Assembly (NCBI RefSeq): GCF_008274695.1
Contig: NZ_VTOU01000003.1
Coordinates: 682,001 to 746,000, forward strand
DNA from: Sphingomonas montanisoli
GTDB taxonomy: Bacteria > Pseudomonadota > Alphaproteobacteria > Sphingomonadales > Sphingomonadaceae
DNA length: 64,000 nt
Reading direction: 5' to 3'
Every line of letters starts with the position of its first letter. The stretch's first letter is position 1. The position numbers and the translations under genes are program-made. Under the pieces are notes generated by a model. The model was not told where the DNA came from, did no database searches, and was given only the letters and a program-made list of their open reading frames with translations. Below, piece by piece: positions 1 to 9,125 of this stretch.

Positions 1-32
1 TGGCCCCTTCAGGTCGTCTGGTCGGCGTTCAG

Positions 33-1046
33 TTATTCGGCGGCGATCGCGCAGGGCGACGGCTGCGGCTCGGCTGCGGCCATCGGCACGACGCCCAGCT
101 TCGCGAACAGAGCGGCGTCCTTGTCGTCGCCGGCATTGTTCGTGGTGAGCAGCTTGTCACCCGTGAAGATCGAGTTGGCGCCCGCCATGAAGCAGAGCGC
201 CTGGCACGCCTCGCTCATGCTCTCGCGGCCCGCCGACAGGCGCACCATCGATGCGGGCATCACGATGCGGGCGACCGCGACGGTGCGGACGAACTCGATC
301 TCGTCGATCTTGGCGAGCGGCGTGTCGGCGAGCATGTCGCCCAGCACCGTGCCCTTCACCGGCACCAGCGCGTTGATCGGCACGCTTTCGGGATGCTCCA
401 TCGTCGCGAGCGCGTGGAGGAAGCCGACGCGATCCGCGCGCGTCTCGCCCATGCCGACGATCCCGCCCGAACAGACGTTGATCCCCGCCTCGCGCACGCG
501 CTCCAGGGTCTGGACGCGATCCTCGAAGCTGCGTGTCGTGATGACGTTCGCGTAATTTTCCGGCGAGGTGTCGATATTGTGGTTGTAATAATCGAGGCCC
601 GCATCGGCGAGCTGACCGACCTGCTTGTCGGTGAGCATCCCCAGCGTCATGCAGGTTTCGAGCCCCATCTGGCGCACGCCCTTCACCATTTCGATGATGG
701 CGGGCATGTCGCGATCCTTGGGCTCACGCCAGGCGGCGCCCATGCAGAAGCGCGACGATCCGCCGTCCTTGGCCTGCGCGGCCGCCTGCAGCACGGCGCG
801 CACGTCCATCATCTTGGTGGCCTTGAGGCCCGTTTCGGCGTGGGTCGACTGGTTGCAATAACCGCAGTCCTCGACGCAGCCGCCGGTCTTGATCGACAGC
901 AGGGTCGACAGCTGGACCTCATTGCGCGGAAAGTTCGCGCGGTGGACGGTCTGCGCATCGAACAGCAGGTCGTTGAACGGCAGATCGAACAGGGCCGCGA
1001 TCTCGTCGCGGGTCCAGTCCTGGCGGATTTCAGTCGTAGCAGTCAT
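33..1046 (-). CDS. bioB: Biotin synthase BioB
   Basis: Radical-SAM enzyme that inserts sulfur into dethiobiotin to make biotin, the last step of biotin synthesis in the cytosol. The protein has 337 residues, normal for the family. The radical-SAM cluster motif C-x3-C-x2-C is at C57, C61 and C64 ([13 protein letters not shown]), followed by typical BioB segments such as [10 protein letters not shown] and [15 protein letters not shown]-like text around residues 150-235. The ATG overlaps the TAA of the upstream mutase gene by one base, so it is translationally coupled to it. Its position at the end of a propionyl-CoA operon makes sense because propionyl-CoA carboxylase needs biotin. No other bio genes are in the window. 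Identification is secure. Confidence 0.96.
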   Translation of the reverse strand: MTATTEIRQDWTRDEIAALFDLPFNDLLFDAQTVHRANFPRNEVQLSTLLSIKTGGCVEDCGYCNQSTHAETGLKATKMMDVRAVLQAAAQAKDGGSSRFCMGAAWREPKDRDMPAIIEMVKGVRQMGLETCMTLGMLTDKQVGQLADAGLDYYNHNIDTSPENYANVITTRSFEDRVQTLERVREAGINVCSGGIVGMGETRADRVGFLHALATMEHPESVPINALVPVKGTVLGDMLADTPLAKIDEIEFVRTVAVARIVMPASMVRLSAGRESMSEACQALCFMAGANSIFTGDKLLTTNNAGDDKDAALFAKLGVVPMAAAEPQPSPCAIAAE

Positions 1047-3193
1047 TATTCGGCGGCCTCGTCGATGCCTTCGGGCGGTTGGTTGTGTCCCAACAGCTGT
1101 AGCACTTCGGTCGCCGCGTTGACGAGGTTGGTGCCGGGGCCGAAGATCGCCTGCACGCCCGCGTCGCGCAGAACCTGATAGTCCTGCGCGGGGATCACGC
1201 CGCCGGCGATCACCTTGATATCGGTGCGGCCGGCGTCCTTGAGATGCCCGATCAGCTCGGGGATCAGGGTCTTGTGGCCCGCAGCGAGCGACGAGGCGCC
1301 GACCACGTCGACATCGGCCTTGATCGCAAGATCGGCGGCCTCCTTGGGCGTCTGGAACAGCGGCCCGGCGACCACGTCGAAGCCGAGATCGCCGAACGCA
1401 GACGACACGAGATTCGCGCCGCGATCATGCCCGTCCTGGCCCATCTTGGCGACGAGCATCTTGGGCTTGCGGCCCATGCGGCGTTCGATCGAGGACACGC
1501 CGTCGACCAGCCCCTGCCACTTGGCGTCCTCGCCATAGGCGCCGCCATAAATGCCCTTCACCGGGGTCGGGAAGGTGCCGTGACGGCCGAACACATCCTC
1601 CATCGCCAGCGAGATTTCGCCGAGCGTCGCACGCTTGCGGGCGCATTCGACGGCGAGTTCGAGCAGATTGCCCTTGCCCTTCGCGCCTTCGCGCAGCGCA
1701 TCGAGCGCGACCTGGCACGCGGCTTCGTCGCGCCCTGCCTTGACCTTGTTGATCCGCGCGATCTGCGCCTCGCGCACCGCGACGTTATCGACATCGAGGA
1801 TGTCGATCGGGTCTTCCTTGTCCTTGGCGTACTTGTTGACGCCGACGACGACCTCTTCGACGCGGTCGACGCGCGCGGCCTTGGCGGCCGAGGCTTCCTC
1901 GATCATCGCCTTGGGCCAGCCCGCCGCGACGGCCTTCGCCATGCCGCCTTCGGCCTCGACCTTCTCGATGATCTCCCACGCCGCATCGACGAGCTGCTTG
2001 GTCAGGCTCTCGACATAATAAGAGCCGCCCAGCGGATCGACGACGTTGCACATGCCGGTCTCCTCCTGGATCACCAGCTGCGTGTTGCGCGCGATGCGGG
2101 CGGAAAAGTCGGTCGGCAGCGCGATCGCTTCGTCGAGCGCGTTGGTGTGGAGCGACTGGGTGCCGCCCAGCATCGCCGCCATCGCCTCGATCGTCGTGCG
2201 CATGACGTTGTTGTACGGATCCTTCTCGGTCAGCGAGACGCCCGACGTCTGGCAGTGCGTGCGCAGCATCTTGCTGCGCTCGTCCTTGGCGCCCAGCTTC
2301 GTCATCACGCGGTGCCACAGCACGCGCGCGGCGCGGAGCTTCGCGACCTCCATGAAGAAGTTCATGCCGATCGCGAAGAAGAAGGACAGGCGCCCGGCGA
2401 ACTTGTCGATGTCGAGGCCCGATGCCACGCCGTACTTCACATATTCGGCGCCGTCGGCGATCGTGAACGCCAGCTCCTGCACCTGCGTCGCACCGGCTTC
2501 CTGCATGTGGTAGCCGGAGATGGAGATGCTGTTGAACTTCGGCATCTCGCGCGACGTATAACCGAAGATGTCGGAGATGATCCGCATCGAGGGCTCGGGC
2601 GGGTAGATATAGGTGTTGCGGACCATGAACTCCTTGAGGATGTCGTTCTGGATGGTCCCGTCGAGCAGCTTGCGGTCGACGCCCTGCTCCTCACCCGCGA
2701 CGATGAAGAAGGCGAGGATCGGGATCACCGCGCCGTTCATCGTCATCGAAACCGACATCTGATCGAGCGGAATGCCGTCGAACAGGATCTTCATGTCGTC
2801 GATCGTGTCGATCGCGACGCCCGCCTTGCCGACATCGCCGGTGACGCGGGGGTGGTCGCTGTCGTAACCGCGATGGGTCGCGAGATCGAAGGCGACCGAC
2901 AGGCCCTTCTGACCCGCCTTCAGATTGCGGTGATAGAAAGCGTTGGACGCCTCGGCGGTCGAGAAGCCGGCATATTGACGGATCGTCCACGGACGGCCCG
3001 CATACATCGACGCCTTCACGCCGCGCGTGAACGGCGCGAAGCCGGGCAGGCCGGCGTCCCAGCCTTCGAGGTCCTCCTCGGTGTAGAGCGGCTTGACCGC
3101 GATCCCCTCGGGCGTGTTCCAGGTCAGATCCTTGCCCTTCACCTCCTTGGAGGCGGCGGCGGACCACTGGTCGAGAGTAGGCTTCTCGCTCAT
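1046..3193 (-). CDS. scpA: Methylmalonyl-CoA mutase
   Basis: Adenosylcobalamin-dependent enzyme that converts (R)-methylmalonyl-CoA to succinyl-CoA, feeding propionate carbon into the TCA cycle. The protein is 715 residues from the ATG at 3193. A TTG two codons upstream (3199) would extend it, but the ATG is preferred and follows the previous stop by 2 nt. The N-terminal TIM-barrel substrate domain contains the [20 protein letters not shown] region typical of MCM. The C-terminal ~130 residues form the B12-binding domain with the base-off motif G-x-DGHDRG, whose His ligates cobalt. This is the single-chain large-subunit type and needs no small subunit. It sits between the hydratase/isomerase gene and bioB, and a chaperone GTPase (MeaB) is not in the window. 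Confidence 0.95.
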   Translation of the reverse strand: MSEKPTLDQWSAAASKEVKGKDLTWNTPEGIAVKPLYTEEDLEGWDAGLPGFAPFTRGVKASMYAGRPWTIRQYAGFSTAEASNAFYHRNLKAGQKGLSVAFDLATHRGYDSDHPRVTGDVGKAGVAIDTIDDMKILFDGIPLDQMSVSMTMNGAVIPILAFFIVAGEEQGVDRKLLDGTIQNDILKEFMVRNTYIYPPEPSMRIISDIFGYTSREMPKFNSISISGYHMQEAGATQVQELAFTIADGAEYVKYGVASGLDIDKFAGRLSFFFAIGMNFFMEVAKLRAARVLWHRVMTKLGAKDERSKMLRTHCQTSGVSLTEKDPYNNVMRTTIEAMAAMLGGTQSLHTNALDEAIALPTDFSARIARNTQLVIQEETGMCNVVDPLGGSYYVESLTKQLVDAAWEIIEKVEAEGGMAKAVAAGWPKAMIEEASAAKAARVDRVEEVVVGVNKYAKDKEDPIDILDVDNVAVREAQIARINKVKAGRDEAACQVALDALREGAKGKGNLLELAVECARKRATLGEISLAMEDVFGRHGTFPTPVKGIYGGAYGEDAKWQGLVDGVSSIERRMGRKPKMLVAKMGQDGHDRGANLVSSAFGDLGFDVVAGPLFQTPKEAADLAIKADVDVVGASSLAAGHKTLIPELIGHLKDAGRTDIKVIAGGVIPAQDYQVLRDAGVQAIFGPGTNLVNAATEVLQLLGHNQPPEGIDEAAE

Positions 3194-3195
3194 CT

Positions 3196-3978
3196 TCAAC
3201 GGCCTTCGAACTGGGGGGGACGCTTCTCGCCGAACGCCTTCACGGCCTCGGCGAAATCAGCGGTCTTGCCGGCGGCGCTCTGGTTGTTGCGCTCGATCTG
3301 AAGGTTTTCGCTCAGCGAAGAATTGAGCGCGGCGGCGACCTGCTTGCGGATGAAGCCGATCGCGACGGTCGGCCCGCGCGCGAGCTTCGCGGCGATCGCC
3401 TGTGCTTCTTCGAGCACCTTCTCGTCATCGACGACGCGGGTGACGAGGCCGGCGGCCTGTGCGTCTTCCGCAAACAGTTTCTCACCGAGCAGCGCCATTT
3501 CGAGCGCCTTCACCCGGCCCGCGCCCTTGGCGACGAACCATGTTGCGCCCGCATCCGGCACCAGCCCGATATTGACGAAGGCGAGCAGCACATAGGCCGA
3601 CCGCGCCATCACGCTGATGTCGCCCGACAGCGCGATCGACGCGCCCGCGCCCGCCGCAATGCCGTTGATCGCGGTGATGACGGGAATGTCGAGGCCCGCA
3701 ATCTTCTTGGCGAAGGGATTATAGGCTTCGTCGACGATCAGCCCGAGGTCCGACGGCAGCCCGGCATCGCCGCGCGCCTGCAGATCGGCGCCCGAACAGA
3801 AAGCGCGGCCCTCGCCCGTGATGACCAGCGCGCGCGCACCGGCGGCGATCGCGCCATCGATCGCGGCGGTCGCCTCGGCGAACAGATGCGGGGTCAGCGC
3901 GTTGAGCCGGACGGGACGGGCGAGCCACAGGGTCGCGACCCCGTCCTTCAGCTCCAGCTTGATCGTCTCGTACGTCAT
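3196..3978 (-). CDS. Enoyl-CoA hydratase/isomerase (crotonase fold, PaaG-like)
   Basis: Crotonase-superfamily protein of 260 residues. The start is the ATG at 3978, which overlaps the TGA of mce by one base; a longer reading into mce would only be a shadow of that gene. The CoA/oxyanion-hole signatures [10 protein letters not shown] (about residue 59) and [12 protein letters not shown] (about residue 104) are present. In the second catalytic position the text reads [10 protein letters not shown], an aspartate where classical hydratases carry glutamate. This resembles PaaG-type isomerases rather than crotonase. It lies between the epimerase and mutase genes of the propionyl-CoA operon, so a CoA-ester isomerase, hydratase or clean-up role linked to odd-chain or branched acyl-CoA breakdown is likely. 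The exact substrate cannot be read from sequence. Confidence 0.88.
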   Translation of the reverse strand: MTYETIKLELKDGVATLWLARPVRLNALTPHLFAEATAAIDGAIAAGARALVITGEGRAFCSGADLQARGDAGLPSDLGLIVDEAYNPFAKKIAGLDIPVITAINGIAAGAGASIALSGDISVMARSAYVLLAFVNIGLVPDAGATWFVAKGAGRVKALEMALLGEKLFAEDAQAAGLVTRVVDDEKVLEEAQAIAAKLARGPTVAIGFIRKQVAAALNSSLSENLQIERNNQSAAGKTADFAEAVKAFGEKRPPQFEGR

Positions 3979-4421
3979 CAGTGCGCGGCCCCCTCCTTCG
4001 GGGTCTCCATGATCTCGGTCAGCACCCCGTTCATGTCCTTGGGGTGGACAAAGAAGATCAAAGTGCCGTGCGCCCCGATGCGGGTGTCGCCCAGCACCTT
4101 CTTGCCGAGTCCTTCGAACCATGTCCGGGCTTCGTGAATGTCGGGCACCTCATAGCACATATGATGCTGCCCGCCCGCCGGGTTCTTGGCGATGAACCCG
4201 TGGATGGGGCTGTCCGCCCCAAGCGGCTCGATCAGTTCGATCTGGGTGCCCGCGGTGCCGTTCTCGCCCGGCGTGTCGACGAAGCAGACTTTGACGCCGT
4301 TCGACGGCATGTCGAACGGCTCGTGGATCTTGGTCGCGCCCATCACGTCGCGATAATAAGCGATGCTCGCCTCCAGCGAGGGGGTCGCAACGCCGATATG
4401 GTTCAGGCGGCCGAGTTTCAT
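3978..4421 (-). CDS. mce: Methylmalonyl-CoA epimerase
   Basis: Vicinal-oxygen-chelate (glyoxalase-fold) metalloenzyme that interconverts (S)- and (R)-methylmalonyl-CoA, linking the carboxylase product to the mutase substrate. The protein has 147 residues in two VOC modules. It begins MKLGRLNHIGVATPSLE with the first metal-ligand His at position 8. It also has the GTQIELIEPL segment, the GGQHHMCYEV segment with a further His ligand, and ends GVLTEIMETP, all typical of the family. It is encoded between pccB and the hydratase gene with a one-base overlap downstream, so the genes clearly share a transcript. Gene order pccB-mce-mcm supports the call. Confidence 0.94.
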   Translation of the reverse strand: MKLGRLNHIGVATPSLEASIAYYRDVMGATKIHEPFDMPSNGVKVCFVDTPGENGTAGTQIELIEPLGADSPIHGFIAKNPAGGQHHMCYEVPDIHEARTWFEGLGKKVLGDTRIGAHGTLIFFVHPKDMNGVLTEIMETPKEGAAH

Positions 4422-4440
4422 ATGTCTTCGTCCTTCATAT

Positions 4441-4524
4441 CGTCACCCCCGCGAAGGCGGGGGCCTATCCAGTGTCATCGCAAGCGGAGAGCCTGGATGG
4501 GTCCCCGCCTTCGCGGGGATGACG
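4441..4524. repeat. Long inverted repeat (CGTCACCCCCGCGAAGGCGG family)
   Basis: Two arms of about 32 nt, 4441-4472 and 4492-4524, read as imperfect reverse complements around a 19-nt spacer. The arm core is CCCCGCGAAGGCGGGG. The element lies in the pccB-mce gap and would be transcribed as a hairpin inside the operon message. It resembles REP-like palindromes scattered in sphingomonad genomes; that family link is from memory. Confidence 0.8.
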
Positions 4525-4531
4525 TGGAGGT

Positions 4532-6064
4532 TTAAAGCGGGATGTTGTCGTGCTTCTTCCAGGGGTTCTCCAAGCTCTTGTTCTTGAGCTTGCGGAGGCC
4601 CAGCGCGATGCGCTTGCGGGTCGAGTGGGGCATGATCACCTCGTCGATGAAGCCCTTCGACGCCGCGACGAACGGGTTGGCGAAGCGGTCTTCATATTCC
4701 TTGGTGCGCGCGGCGATCTTTTCGGGGTCGCCGGCTTCCTTGCGGAAGATGATCTCGACCGCGCCCTTCGCGCCCATCACCGCGATTTCGGCGGTCGGCC
4801 AGGCATAGTTGAGGTCGCCGCGCAGATGCTTGGACGACATAACGTCATAGGCGCCGCCATAGGCCTTGCGCGTGATGACGGTGATCTTGGGCACGGTAGC
4901 CTCGCCATAAGCGAAGAGGAGCTTCGCGCCATGTTTGATGATGCCGCTATGTTCCTGCGCGGTGCCGGGCAGGAAACCGGGCACGTCGACGAAGGTCACG
5001 ATCGGGATTTCGAACGCGTCGCAGAAACGGACGAAGCGCGCCGCCTTCTTCGACGAATTGATGTCGAGCACGCCCGCCATCGCCATCGGCTGGTTCGCGA
5101 CGATGCCGATCGGCGAACCCTCGATACGGCCGAAGCCGCAGACGATGTTGGGCGCGTGGGTCGGCTGGACCTCGAAGAAATCGCCTTCGTCGACGACCTT
5201 CGCGATCAGCTCCTTCATGTCATAGGGCTTGTTCGCGCTGTCGGGGATCAACGTGTCGAGGCTGGGGTCGAGCCGATCCCAGGGGTCGTCGGTCGGGCGG
5301 GTCGGCAGGTCGTGCCGGTTCGACGAGGGCAGCAGATCGATGAAGTCGCGGGTCGCCAGCAGCGCCTCAATATCATTCTCGAACGCCAGATCGGCCACGC
5401 CCGACTTGGTGGTGTGCGCGGAGGCACCGCCCAGTTCCTCCTGGGTCACGACCTCGTTGGTGACGGTCTTCACCACGTCAGGGCCGGTGACGAACATGAA
5501 GGACGAATCCTTCACCATGAAGATGAAGTCGGTCATCGCCGGCGAATAGACCGCGCCACCCGCGCACGGGCCCATGATCAGGCTGATCTGCGGGATAACG
5601 CCGCTGGCCAGAATGTTGCGCTGGAACACTTCAGCATAGCCGCCGAGCGATGCGACGCCTTCCTGAATGCGGGCGCCGCCCGAATCGTTGAGGCCGATCA
5701 CGGGCGCGCCGACCTTCATCGCCATGTCCATGACCTTGCAGATCTTCTGCGCGTGCCGTTCGGAAAGCGCGCCGCCATAGACGGTGAAGTCCTGGCTGAA
5801 GACGAAGACGAGGCGGCCGTTGACGGTGCCCGATCCGGTGACGACGCCGTCGCCCGGAATATGCTCGTTCTCCATGCCGAAGTCGGTGCAGTTGTGTTCG
5901 ACATACATGTCGAGTTCCTCGAAGCTGTCGGCGTCGAGCAGCACTTCGAGCCGCTCTCGGGCCGTCAGCTTGCCCTTCTTGTGCTGCGCCTCGATGCGCT
6001 TTTCGCCACCGCCAAGCCGGGCGGCGGCGCGCTTGTCCTCGAGTTTCTGCAGGATGGCGAGCAT
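4532..6064 (-). CDS. pccB: Propionyl-CoA carboxylase beta subunit (carboxyltransferase)
   Basis: Carboxyltransferase subunit that moves CO2 from carboxybiotin to propionyl-CoA, giving (S)-methylmalonyl-CoA. The protein is 510 residues, the usual PccB length. The start is the ATG at 6064 ([20 protein letters not shown]). The frame stays open further upstream only because it runs through an intergenic repeat. The N-half contains [20 protein letters not shown] and [16 protein letters not shown], which form the acyl-CoA and oxyanion site. The C-half contains [20 protein letters not shown]. The biotin carboxylase/carrier subunit PccA is not in the window and probably lies beyond position 1. The gene heads the operon pccB-mce-hydratase-mcm-bioB and is divergent from a PccR-like regulator. 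Confidence 0.95.
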   Translation of the reverse strand: MLAILQKLEDKRAAARLGGGEKRIEAQHKKGKLTARERLEVLLDADSFEELDMYVEHNCTDFGMENEHIPGDGVVTGSGTVNGRLVFVFSQDFTVYGGALSERHAQKICKVMDMAMKVGAPVIGLNDSGGARIQEGVASLGGYAEVFQRNILASGVIPQISLIMGPCAGGAVYSPAMTDFIFMVKDSSFMFVTGPDVVKTVTNEVVTQEELGGASAHTTKSGVADLAFENDIEALLATRDFIDLLPSSNRHDLPTRPTDDPWDRLDPSLDTLIPDSANKPYDMKELIAKVVDEGDFFEVQPTHAPNIVCGFGRIEGSPIGIVANQPMAMAGVLDINSSKKAARFVRFCDAFEIPIVTFVDVPGFLPGTAQEHSGIIKHGAKLLFAYGEATVPKITVITRKAYGGAYDVMSSKHLRGDLNYAWPTAEIAVMGAKGAVEIIFRKEAGDPEKIAARTKEYEDRFANPFVAASKGFIDEVIMPHSTRKRIALGLRKLKNKSLENPWKKHDNIPL

Positions 6065-6121
6065 ATCGGGCTGTCTCCGCGGGAATCCGTAAAGTCTGCC
6101 TCTTTCCAATCTTCGCCCGAA

Positions 6122-6166
6122 CATGCAAATGTGAATTTGTGAAATTGCGAAGGACATTCTGCAAAC
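6122..6166. promoter_or_regulatory. Candidate PccR/ScfR operator region
   Basis: The 238-nt gap between divergent pccB and pccR holds a cluster of TTTGCAAA-like sequences on the pccB side: CATGCAAA (6122-6129), TTTGTGAA (6136-6143), ATTGCGAA (6144-6151) and CTGCAAA (6159-6165). It also holds a perfect palindrome AATTTGTGAAATT (6134-6146). From memory, regulators of the ScfR family (RamB, PccR) bind TTTGCAAA-type half-sites upstream of acyl-CoA genes. The match here is partial (6 of 8 at best), so this is a candidate only. Confidence 0.4.
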
Positions 6167-6168
6167 CA

Positions 6169-6297
6169 ATCCTCCCCGGCACGGGGAGGGGGACCGGCGC
6201 AGCCGGTGGAGGGGGGCCGCGGCAAGTGTCGCCGCCCAGCCTCCCGCCCCCTCCACCACGCCTGCGGCGCGGTCCCCCTCCCCGTGCCGGGGAGGAT
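6169..6297. repeat. Long inverted repeat abutting the pccR start
   Basis: The arms 6169-6194 and 6271-6297 are near-perfect complements (core CCTCCCCGGCACGGGGAGG), with a second nested complementarity between the inner parts. The right arm ends in GGGGAGGAT, and its GGAGGA is the Shine-Dalgarno sequence of the gene that starts at 6303. The element belongs to the CCTCCCC/GGGGAGG palindrome family also seen at 14847, 45126 and 52703. Confidence 0.8.
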
Positions 6298-6302
6298 TTT
6301 GC

Positions 6303-7706
6303 ATGAGGAAGCCGCGCCGCTTCGCCGGGGGCGACATCCGCGCGCTGCGCCGCCGCTCGGGGCTGGGGCAGGCGGCGATGGCCGCGCGGCTCGATCTGTC
6401 GGTCAGCTATTTGTCGCAATTGGAAAATGACGATCGGCCGGTGACGCCCAAGGTCGCCGAAGCGCTGGCGCGCGCCTTCCCCGAATGGGATGCCGGCGGC
6501 GATCCCGATGCGCAGCGATTGGCCGACGTTCGCGCGGCGCTCGCCGATCCTTTGTTCGCCGACGCGCTGCTTTCGCCCGACCAGCTGCACCGCGCGGTCG
6601 AACAGCAGCCCGCGCTCGCCGACCGATTCGTGCGGCTCCATCAGGCGTGGCGGCGCGCCGAGGAACGGCTCCACCATGTCGACGATCGCATCGCCAGCGG
6701 AGTGCCCGGCGACGATCGCCTGCCGTGGGAGGAGGTGCGCGACTGGTTTCACGAGGCGGGCAATTATGTCGACACGCTCGACCGCGCGGCCGAGGCGCTC
6801 GCGCTCGAACTCGATGCCCAGCCCTTGCCCGAGGCGCTGATCGCCCACGTCCTCAAGAACCGCCACGGCGTCGACATCCTCTCCGGCACCGACGAGAGCG
6901 GATCGATGCGCCGCTTCGATCGCGCGCGGGGCCTGCTGACGATCGGCGCCGCGCTGCCACCCGAAACGCGCCGCTTCATGCTGGCGCATCAATTGGCCTT
7001 GCTCGAGTTCCGCGACGCGATCGCCGACGTCGCGGGGAATGCGCGGCTGCGCTCGGCCGAGGCGCACACCCTGCTGTCGGTCGGCCTCGCCAATTATGCG
7101 GCCGGCGCACTGCTGATGCCTTATGGCCATTTCCGCGAGCAGGCGCTGGCGGTGCGCCACGACATCGACCGGCTATGCCGGTTGTTCGGGGTCAGCTTCG
7201 AACAGGCGTGCCACCGCCTGTCCAACCTCCAGCGCCCCGGCGCGCGCGGCGTGCCCTTCTTCTTCTGCCGCGTCGACATGGCGGGCAACATCACCAAGCG
7301 CCATTCGGCGACGCGCCTGCAGTTCGCGCGCTTCGGCGGCGCATGTCCGTTGTGGATCGTGCATGAGGCGGTGGCGATCCCCGATCGCATCCTCGTCCAG
7401 CTGGCCGAAATGCCCGACGGGGTGCGCTACGTCTCGATGGCCAAGGGGCTGGTGAAGCCATCAGGCAGTTTTACGCGGTCGCCCCGCCGTTACGCCGTCG
7501 CGCTGGGCTGCGAGGCCGACCATGCGCGCGACTTCATCTATGCTGACGCACTCGACGTCGGCAATGCGGGTGCGGCGACCCCGATCGGCGTCTCTTGCCG
7601 CCTGTGCCCACGCGAACAATGCGACCAGCGCGCCTTCCCCCCCGCCGATCGCGGCATCGCGGTCGATGCCGACACGCGCGACGTGGTGCCCTATCGCGTG
7701 CTGTGA
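6303..7706 (+). CDS. pccR: XRE-family short-chain acyl-CoA regulator (PccR/RamB type)
   Basis: Cytosolic transcription factor of 467 residues. Residues ~8-62 form an XRE helix-turn-helix ([18 protein letters not shown]). The middle part is an IrrE/DUF955-like domain whose zinc-protease motif is degenerate: [11 protein letters not shown] stands where peptidases have HExxH. The C-terminal third (DUF2083-like) carries cysteines C403, C432, C435 and C440, the last three spaced C-x2-C-x4-C. This is the architecture of ScfR regulators: RamB, mycobacterial PrpR and Rhodobacter PccR, which respond to acyl-CoA levels. It is divergent from pccB, so control of propionyl-CoA assimilation is the obvious role. 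The start ATG follows a GGAGGA Shine-Dalgarno supplied by an inverted repeat. The symbol is by analogy. Confidence 0.88.
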   Translation: MRKPRRFAGGDIRALRRRSGLGQAAMAARLDLSVSYLSQLENDDRPVTPKVAEALARAFPEWDAGGDPDAQRLADVRAALADPLFADALLSPDQLHRAVEQQPALADRFVRLHQAWRRAEERLHHVDDRIASGVPGDDRLPWEEVRDWFHEAGNYVDTLDRAAEALALELDAQPLPEALIAHVLKNRHGVDILSGTDESGSMRRFDRARGLLTIGAALPPETRRFMLAHQLALLEFRDAIADVAGNARLRSAEAHTLLSVGLANYAAGALLMPYGHFREQALAVRHDIDRLCRLFGVSFEQACHRLSNLQRPGARGVPFFFCRVDMAGNITKRHSATRLQFARFGGACPLWIVHEAVAIPDRILVQLAEMPDGVRYVSMAKGLVKPSGSFTRSPRRYAVALGCEADHARDFIYADALDVGNAGAATPIGVSCRLCPREQCDQRAFPPADRGIAVDADTRDVVPYRVL

Positions 7707-7742
7707 CTTGCAACCGTCGCCTTGTGCGGGGATGAGGGCGAC

Positions 7743-8507
7743 ATGACCGACGACGACATCGCCCTCGCTCTCCGGCTCGCCGATGCGGCGGGGGAAGCGA
7801 TCCGCCCTTTCTTCCGCCGCCGCTTCATCCGCGAGACCAAGGACGACGCCTCCCCAGTCACCGAGGCCGATCGGGCATCCGAAGCCGCGATGCGCCGCAT
7901 CCTCGACGCCGAGCGCCCCGGCGACGGAATCATCGGCGAGGAATATGGCGAGGAGCGCGCGCAGGCGAACCGCATCTGGGTGCTCGATCCGATCGACGGC
8001 ACCCGCGCCTTCATCGCCGGCCGTCCCCTGTTCGGCACGCTGATCGCACTGATTCAGGACGGCAAGCCGGTGCTGGGCGTGATTGACCAGCCGATCATCG
8101 GCGATCGCTGGATTGGCGCAAAGGGCCGTCCGACATCATTCAACGGCGAACCTGCGCGCACCCGCACATGTTCTGGCGTGGCCGACGCGCATATCGGCAC
8201 GACCTCCCCCGCTGCCTTCCCCGGCAACGACTTCGCCAACTTCCAGCGCCTGGGCGCGGCCGCGCGCGACGTGCTGTGGGGCGGCGACTGCCACAATTAC
8301 GGGCTGGTCGCGTCGGGTCACCTCGATGCCGTGATCGAATCGGGGCTCAAGCTGTACGACTTCGCGGCCCTGGTACCGGTGGTCGAGGGTGCGGGCGGCC
8401 GAATGACCGACTGGCAGGGCCGCGATCTCGATCGCGACAGTGCAGGCCATGCGATTGCAGTGGGCGATCCCTCGCTGATCGCCCCGATCGTCGACCTCCT
8501 CGCATGA
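7743..8507 (+). CDS. hisN: Histidinol-phosphatase, inositol monophosphatase family
   Basis: Mg2+-dependent phosphatase of 254 residues. The IMPase signature is clear: GEEYGEER around residue 65 (the metal-binding Glu pair) followed by WVLDPIDGTRAFIAGRP (D-x-I-D-G-T), and a C-terminal WGGDCHNYGLVASG segment. Alphaproteobacteria generally use this family (HisN) for L-histidinol phosphate dephosphorylation, the penultimate histidine step, and the sequence style fits HisN better than SuhB or CysQ. The ATG at 7743 was chosen because the protein aligns from there; a longer reading adds only seven residues. The stop overlaps the next gene's ATG (ATGA), so the two are coupled. Confidence 0.82.
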   Translation: MTDDDIALALRLADAAGEAIRPFFRRRFIRETKDDASPVTEADRASEAAMRRILDAERPGDGIIGEEYGEERAQANRIWVLDPIDGTRAFIAGRPLFGTLIALIQDGKPVLGVIDQPIIGDRWIGAKGRPTSFNGEPARTRTCSGVADAHIGTTSPAAFPGNDFANFQRLGAAARDVLWGGDCHNYGLVASGHLDAVIESGLKLYDFAALVPVVEGAGGRMTDWQGRDLDRDSAGHAIAVGDPSLIAPIVDLLA

Positions 8508-9022
8508 TCCGCGCCGCCCGCGCAGAGGATGCGCCCGCGCTCGCCACGCTCAAGCTCGAAACCTTCCGGCAGACCTTTCTCGAGGGCGGTTTCGCCATCC
8601 CCTATCCGCCCGCCGACCTCGCGATCTTCGAACGCGACAGCTACGACCCCGCGGTCGTCGCGCGTGAAATCGCCGATCCGGGCCGTGCGACCTGGGTCGC
8701 CGAACGCGACGGCGCACTGATCGCTTATGCGCAGGTCGGCCCCAGCAAGCTGCCGCACCCGGACGTTCGCCAAGGGCATGGCGAACTCTATCAGCTCTAC
8801 GTGCTCAGATCGGCGCAAGGGTTGGGTCTGGGCGGCCAGTTGCTCGACCTCACCCTCGATCATCTTGGCGATACGCGGCCGGGGCCGATCTGGCTCGGCG
8901 TCTGGTCGGGCAACCTCAAGGCGCAGGCCGTCTATGCAAAACGCGGCTTTTCCAAGGTCGGCGAATATGACTTCCCGGTCGGCGCGTGGCGCGACCATGA
9001 GTTCATCTTCCGGCGGGGTTGA
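8504..9022 (+). CDS. GNAT-family N-acetyltransferase
   Basis: Single GNAT domain of 172 residues, acetyl-CoA-dependent. It begins MIRAARAEDAPALATLK. The acetyl-CoA loop (motif A) is RSAQGLGLGGQLLDLTL near residue 105, matching R/Q-x-x-G-x-G/A, and the C-terminal motif AVYAKRGFSKVGEYDF is typical of the fold. The ATG shares bases with the TGA of hisN. Substrate unknown: relatives include ribosomal-protein, small-molecule and antibiotic acetyltransferases. Confidence 0.88.
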   Translation: MIRAARAEDAPALATLKLETFRQTFLEGGFAIPYPPADLAIFERDSYDPAVVAREIADPGRATWVAERDGALIAYAQVGPSKLPHPDVRQGHGELYQLYVLRSAQGLGLGGQLLDLTLDHLGDTRPGPIWLGVWSGNLKAQAVYAKRGFSKVGEYDFPVGAWRDHEFIFRRG

Positions 9023-9032
9023 GCCTAAATCT

Positions 9033-9113
9033 CGTCATTGCGAGCGTAGCGAAGCAATCCACTCCTCACTTCGGAATGGATTGCCGCGTCGCTTTCAGCT
9101 CCTCGCAATGACG
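9033..9113. repeat. Dispersed palindrome, CGTCATTGCGAGC family
   Basis: The left arm begins CGTCATTGCGAGCG and the right arm ends CTCGCAATGACG. The interior has a second complementary pair (GCAATCCA and TGGATTGC). The element sits between two convergent genes and has a relative at 42388-42438. It is noncoding, probably a REP/MITE-like repeat that can also act as a hairpin terminator. Confidence 0.8.
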
Positions 9114-9125
9114 ATGTGAAGCGGG

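Noticed and set aside
1244-3301. 685-codon open frame antisense to the mutase gene
   Set aside because: Arg/His/Leu-rich shadow of methylmalonyl-CoA mutase with no motif.
6065-6337. Extended N-terminus of PccB
   Set aside because: It would translate the intergenic inverted repeat and part of the opposite pccR gene; homology begins at 6064.
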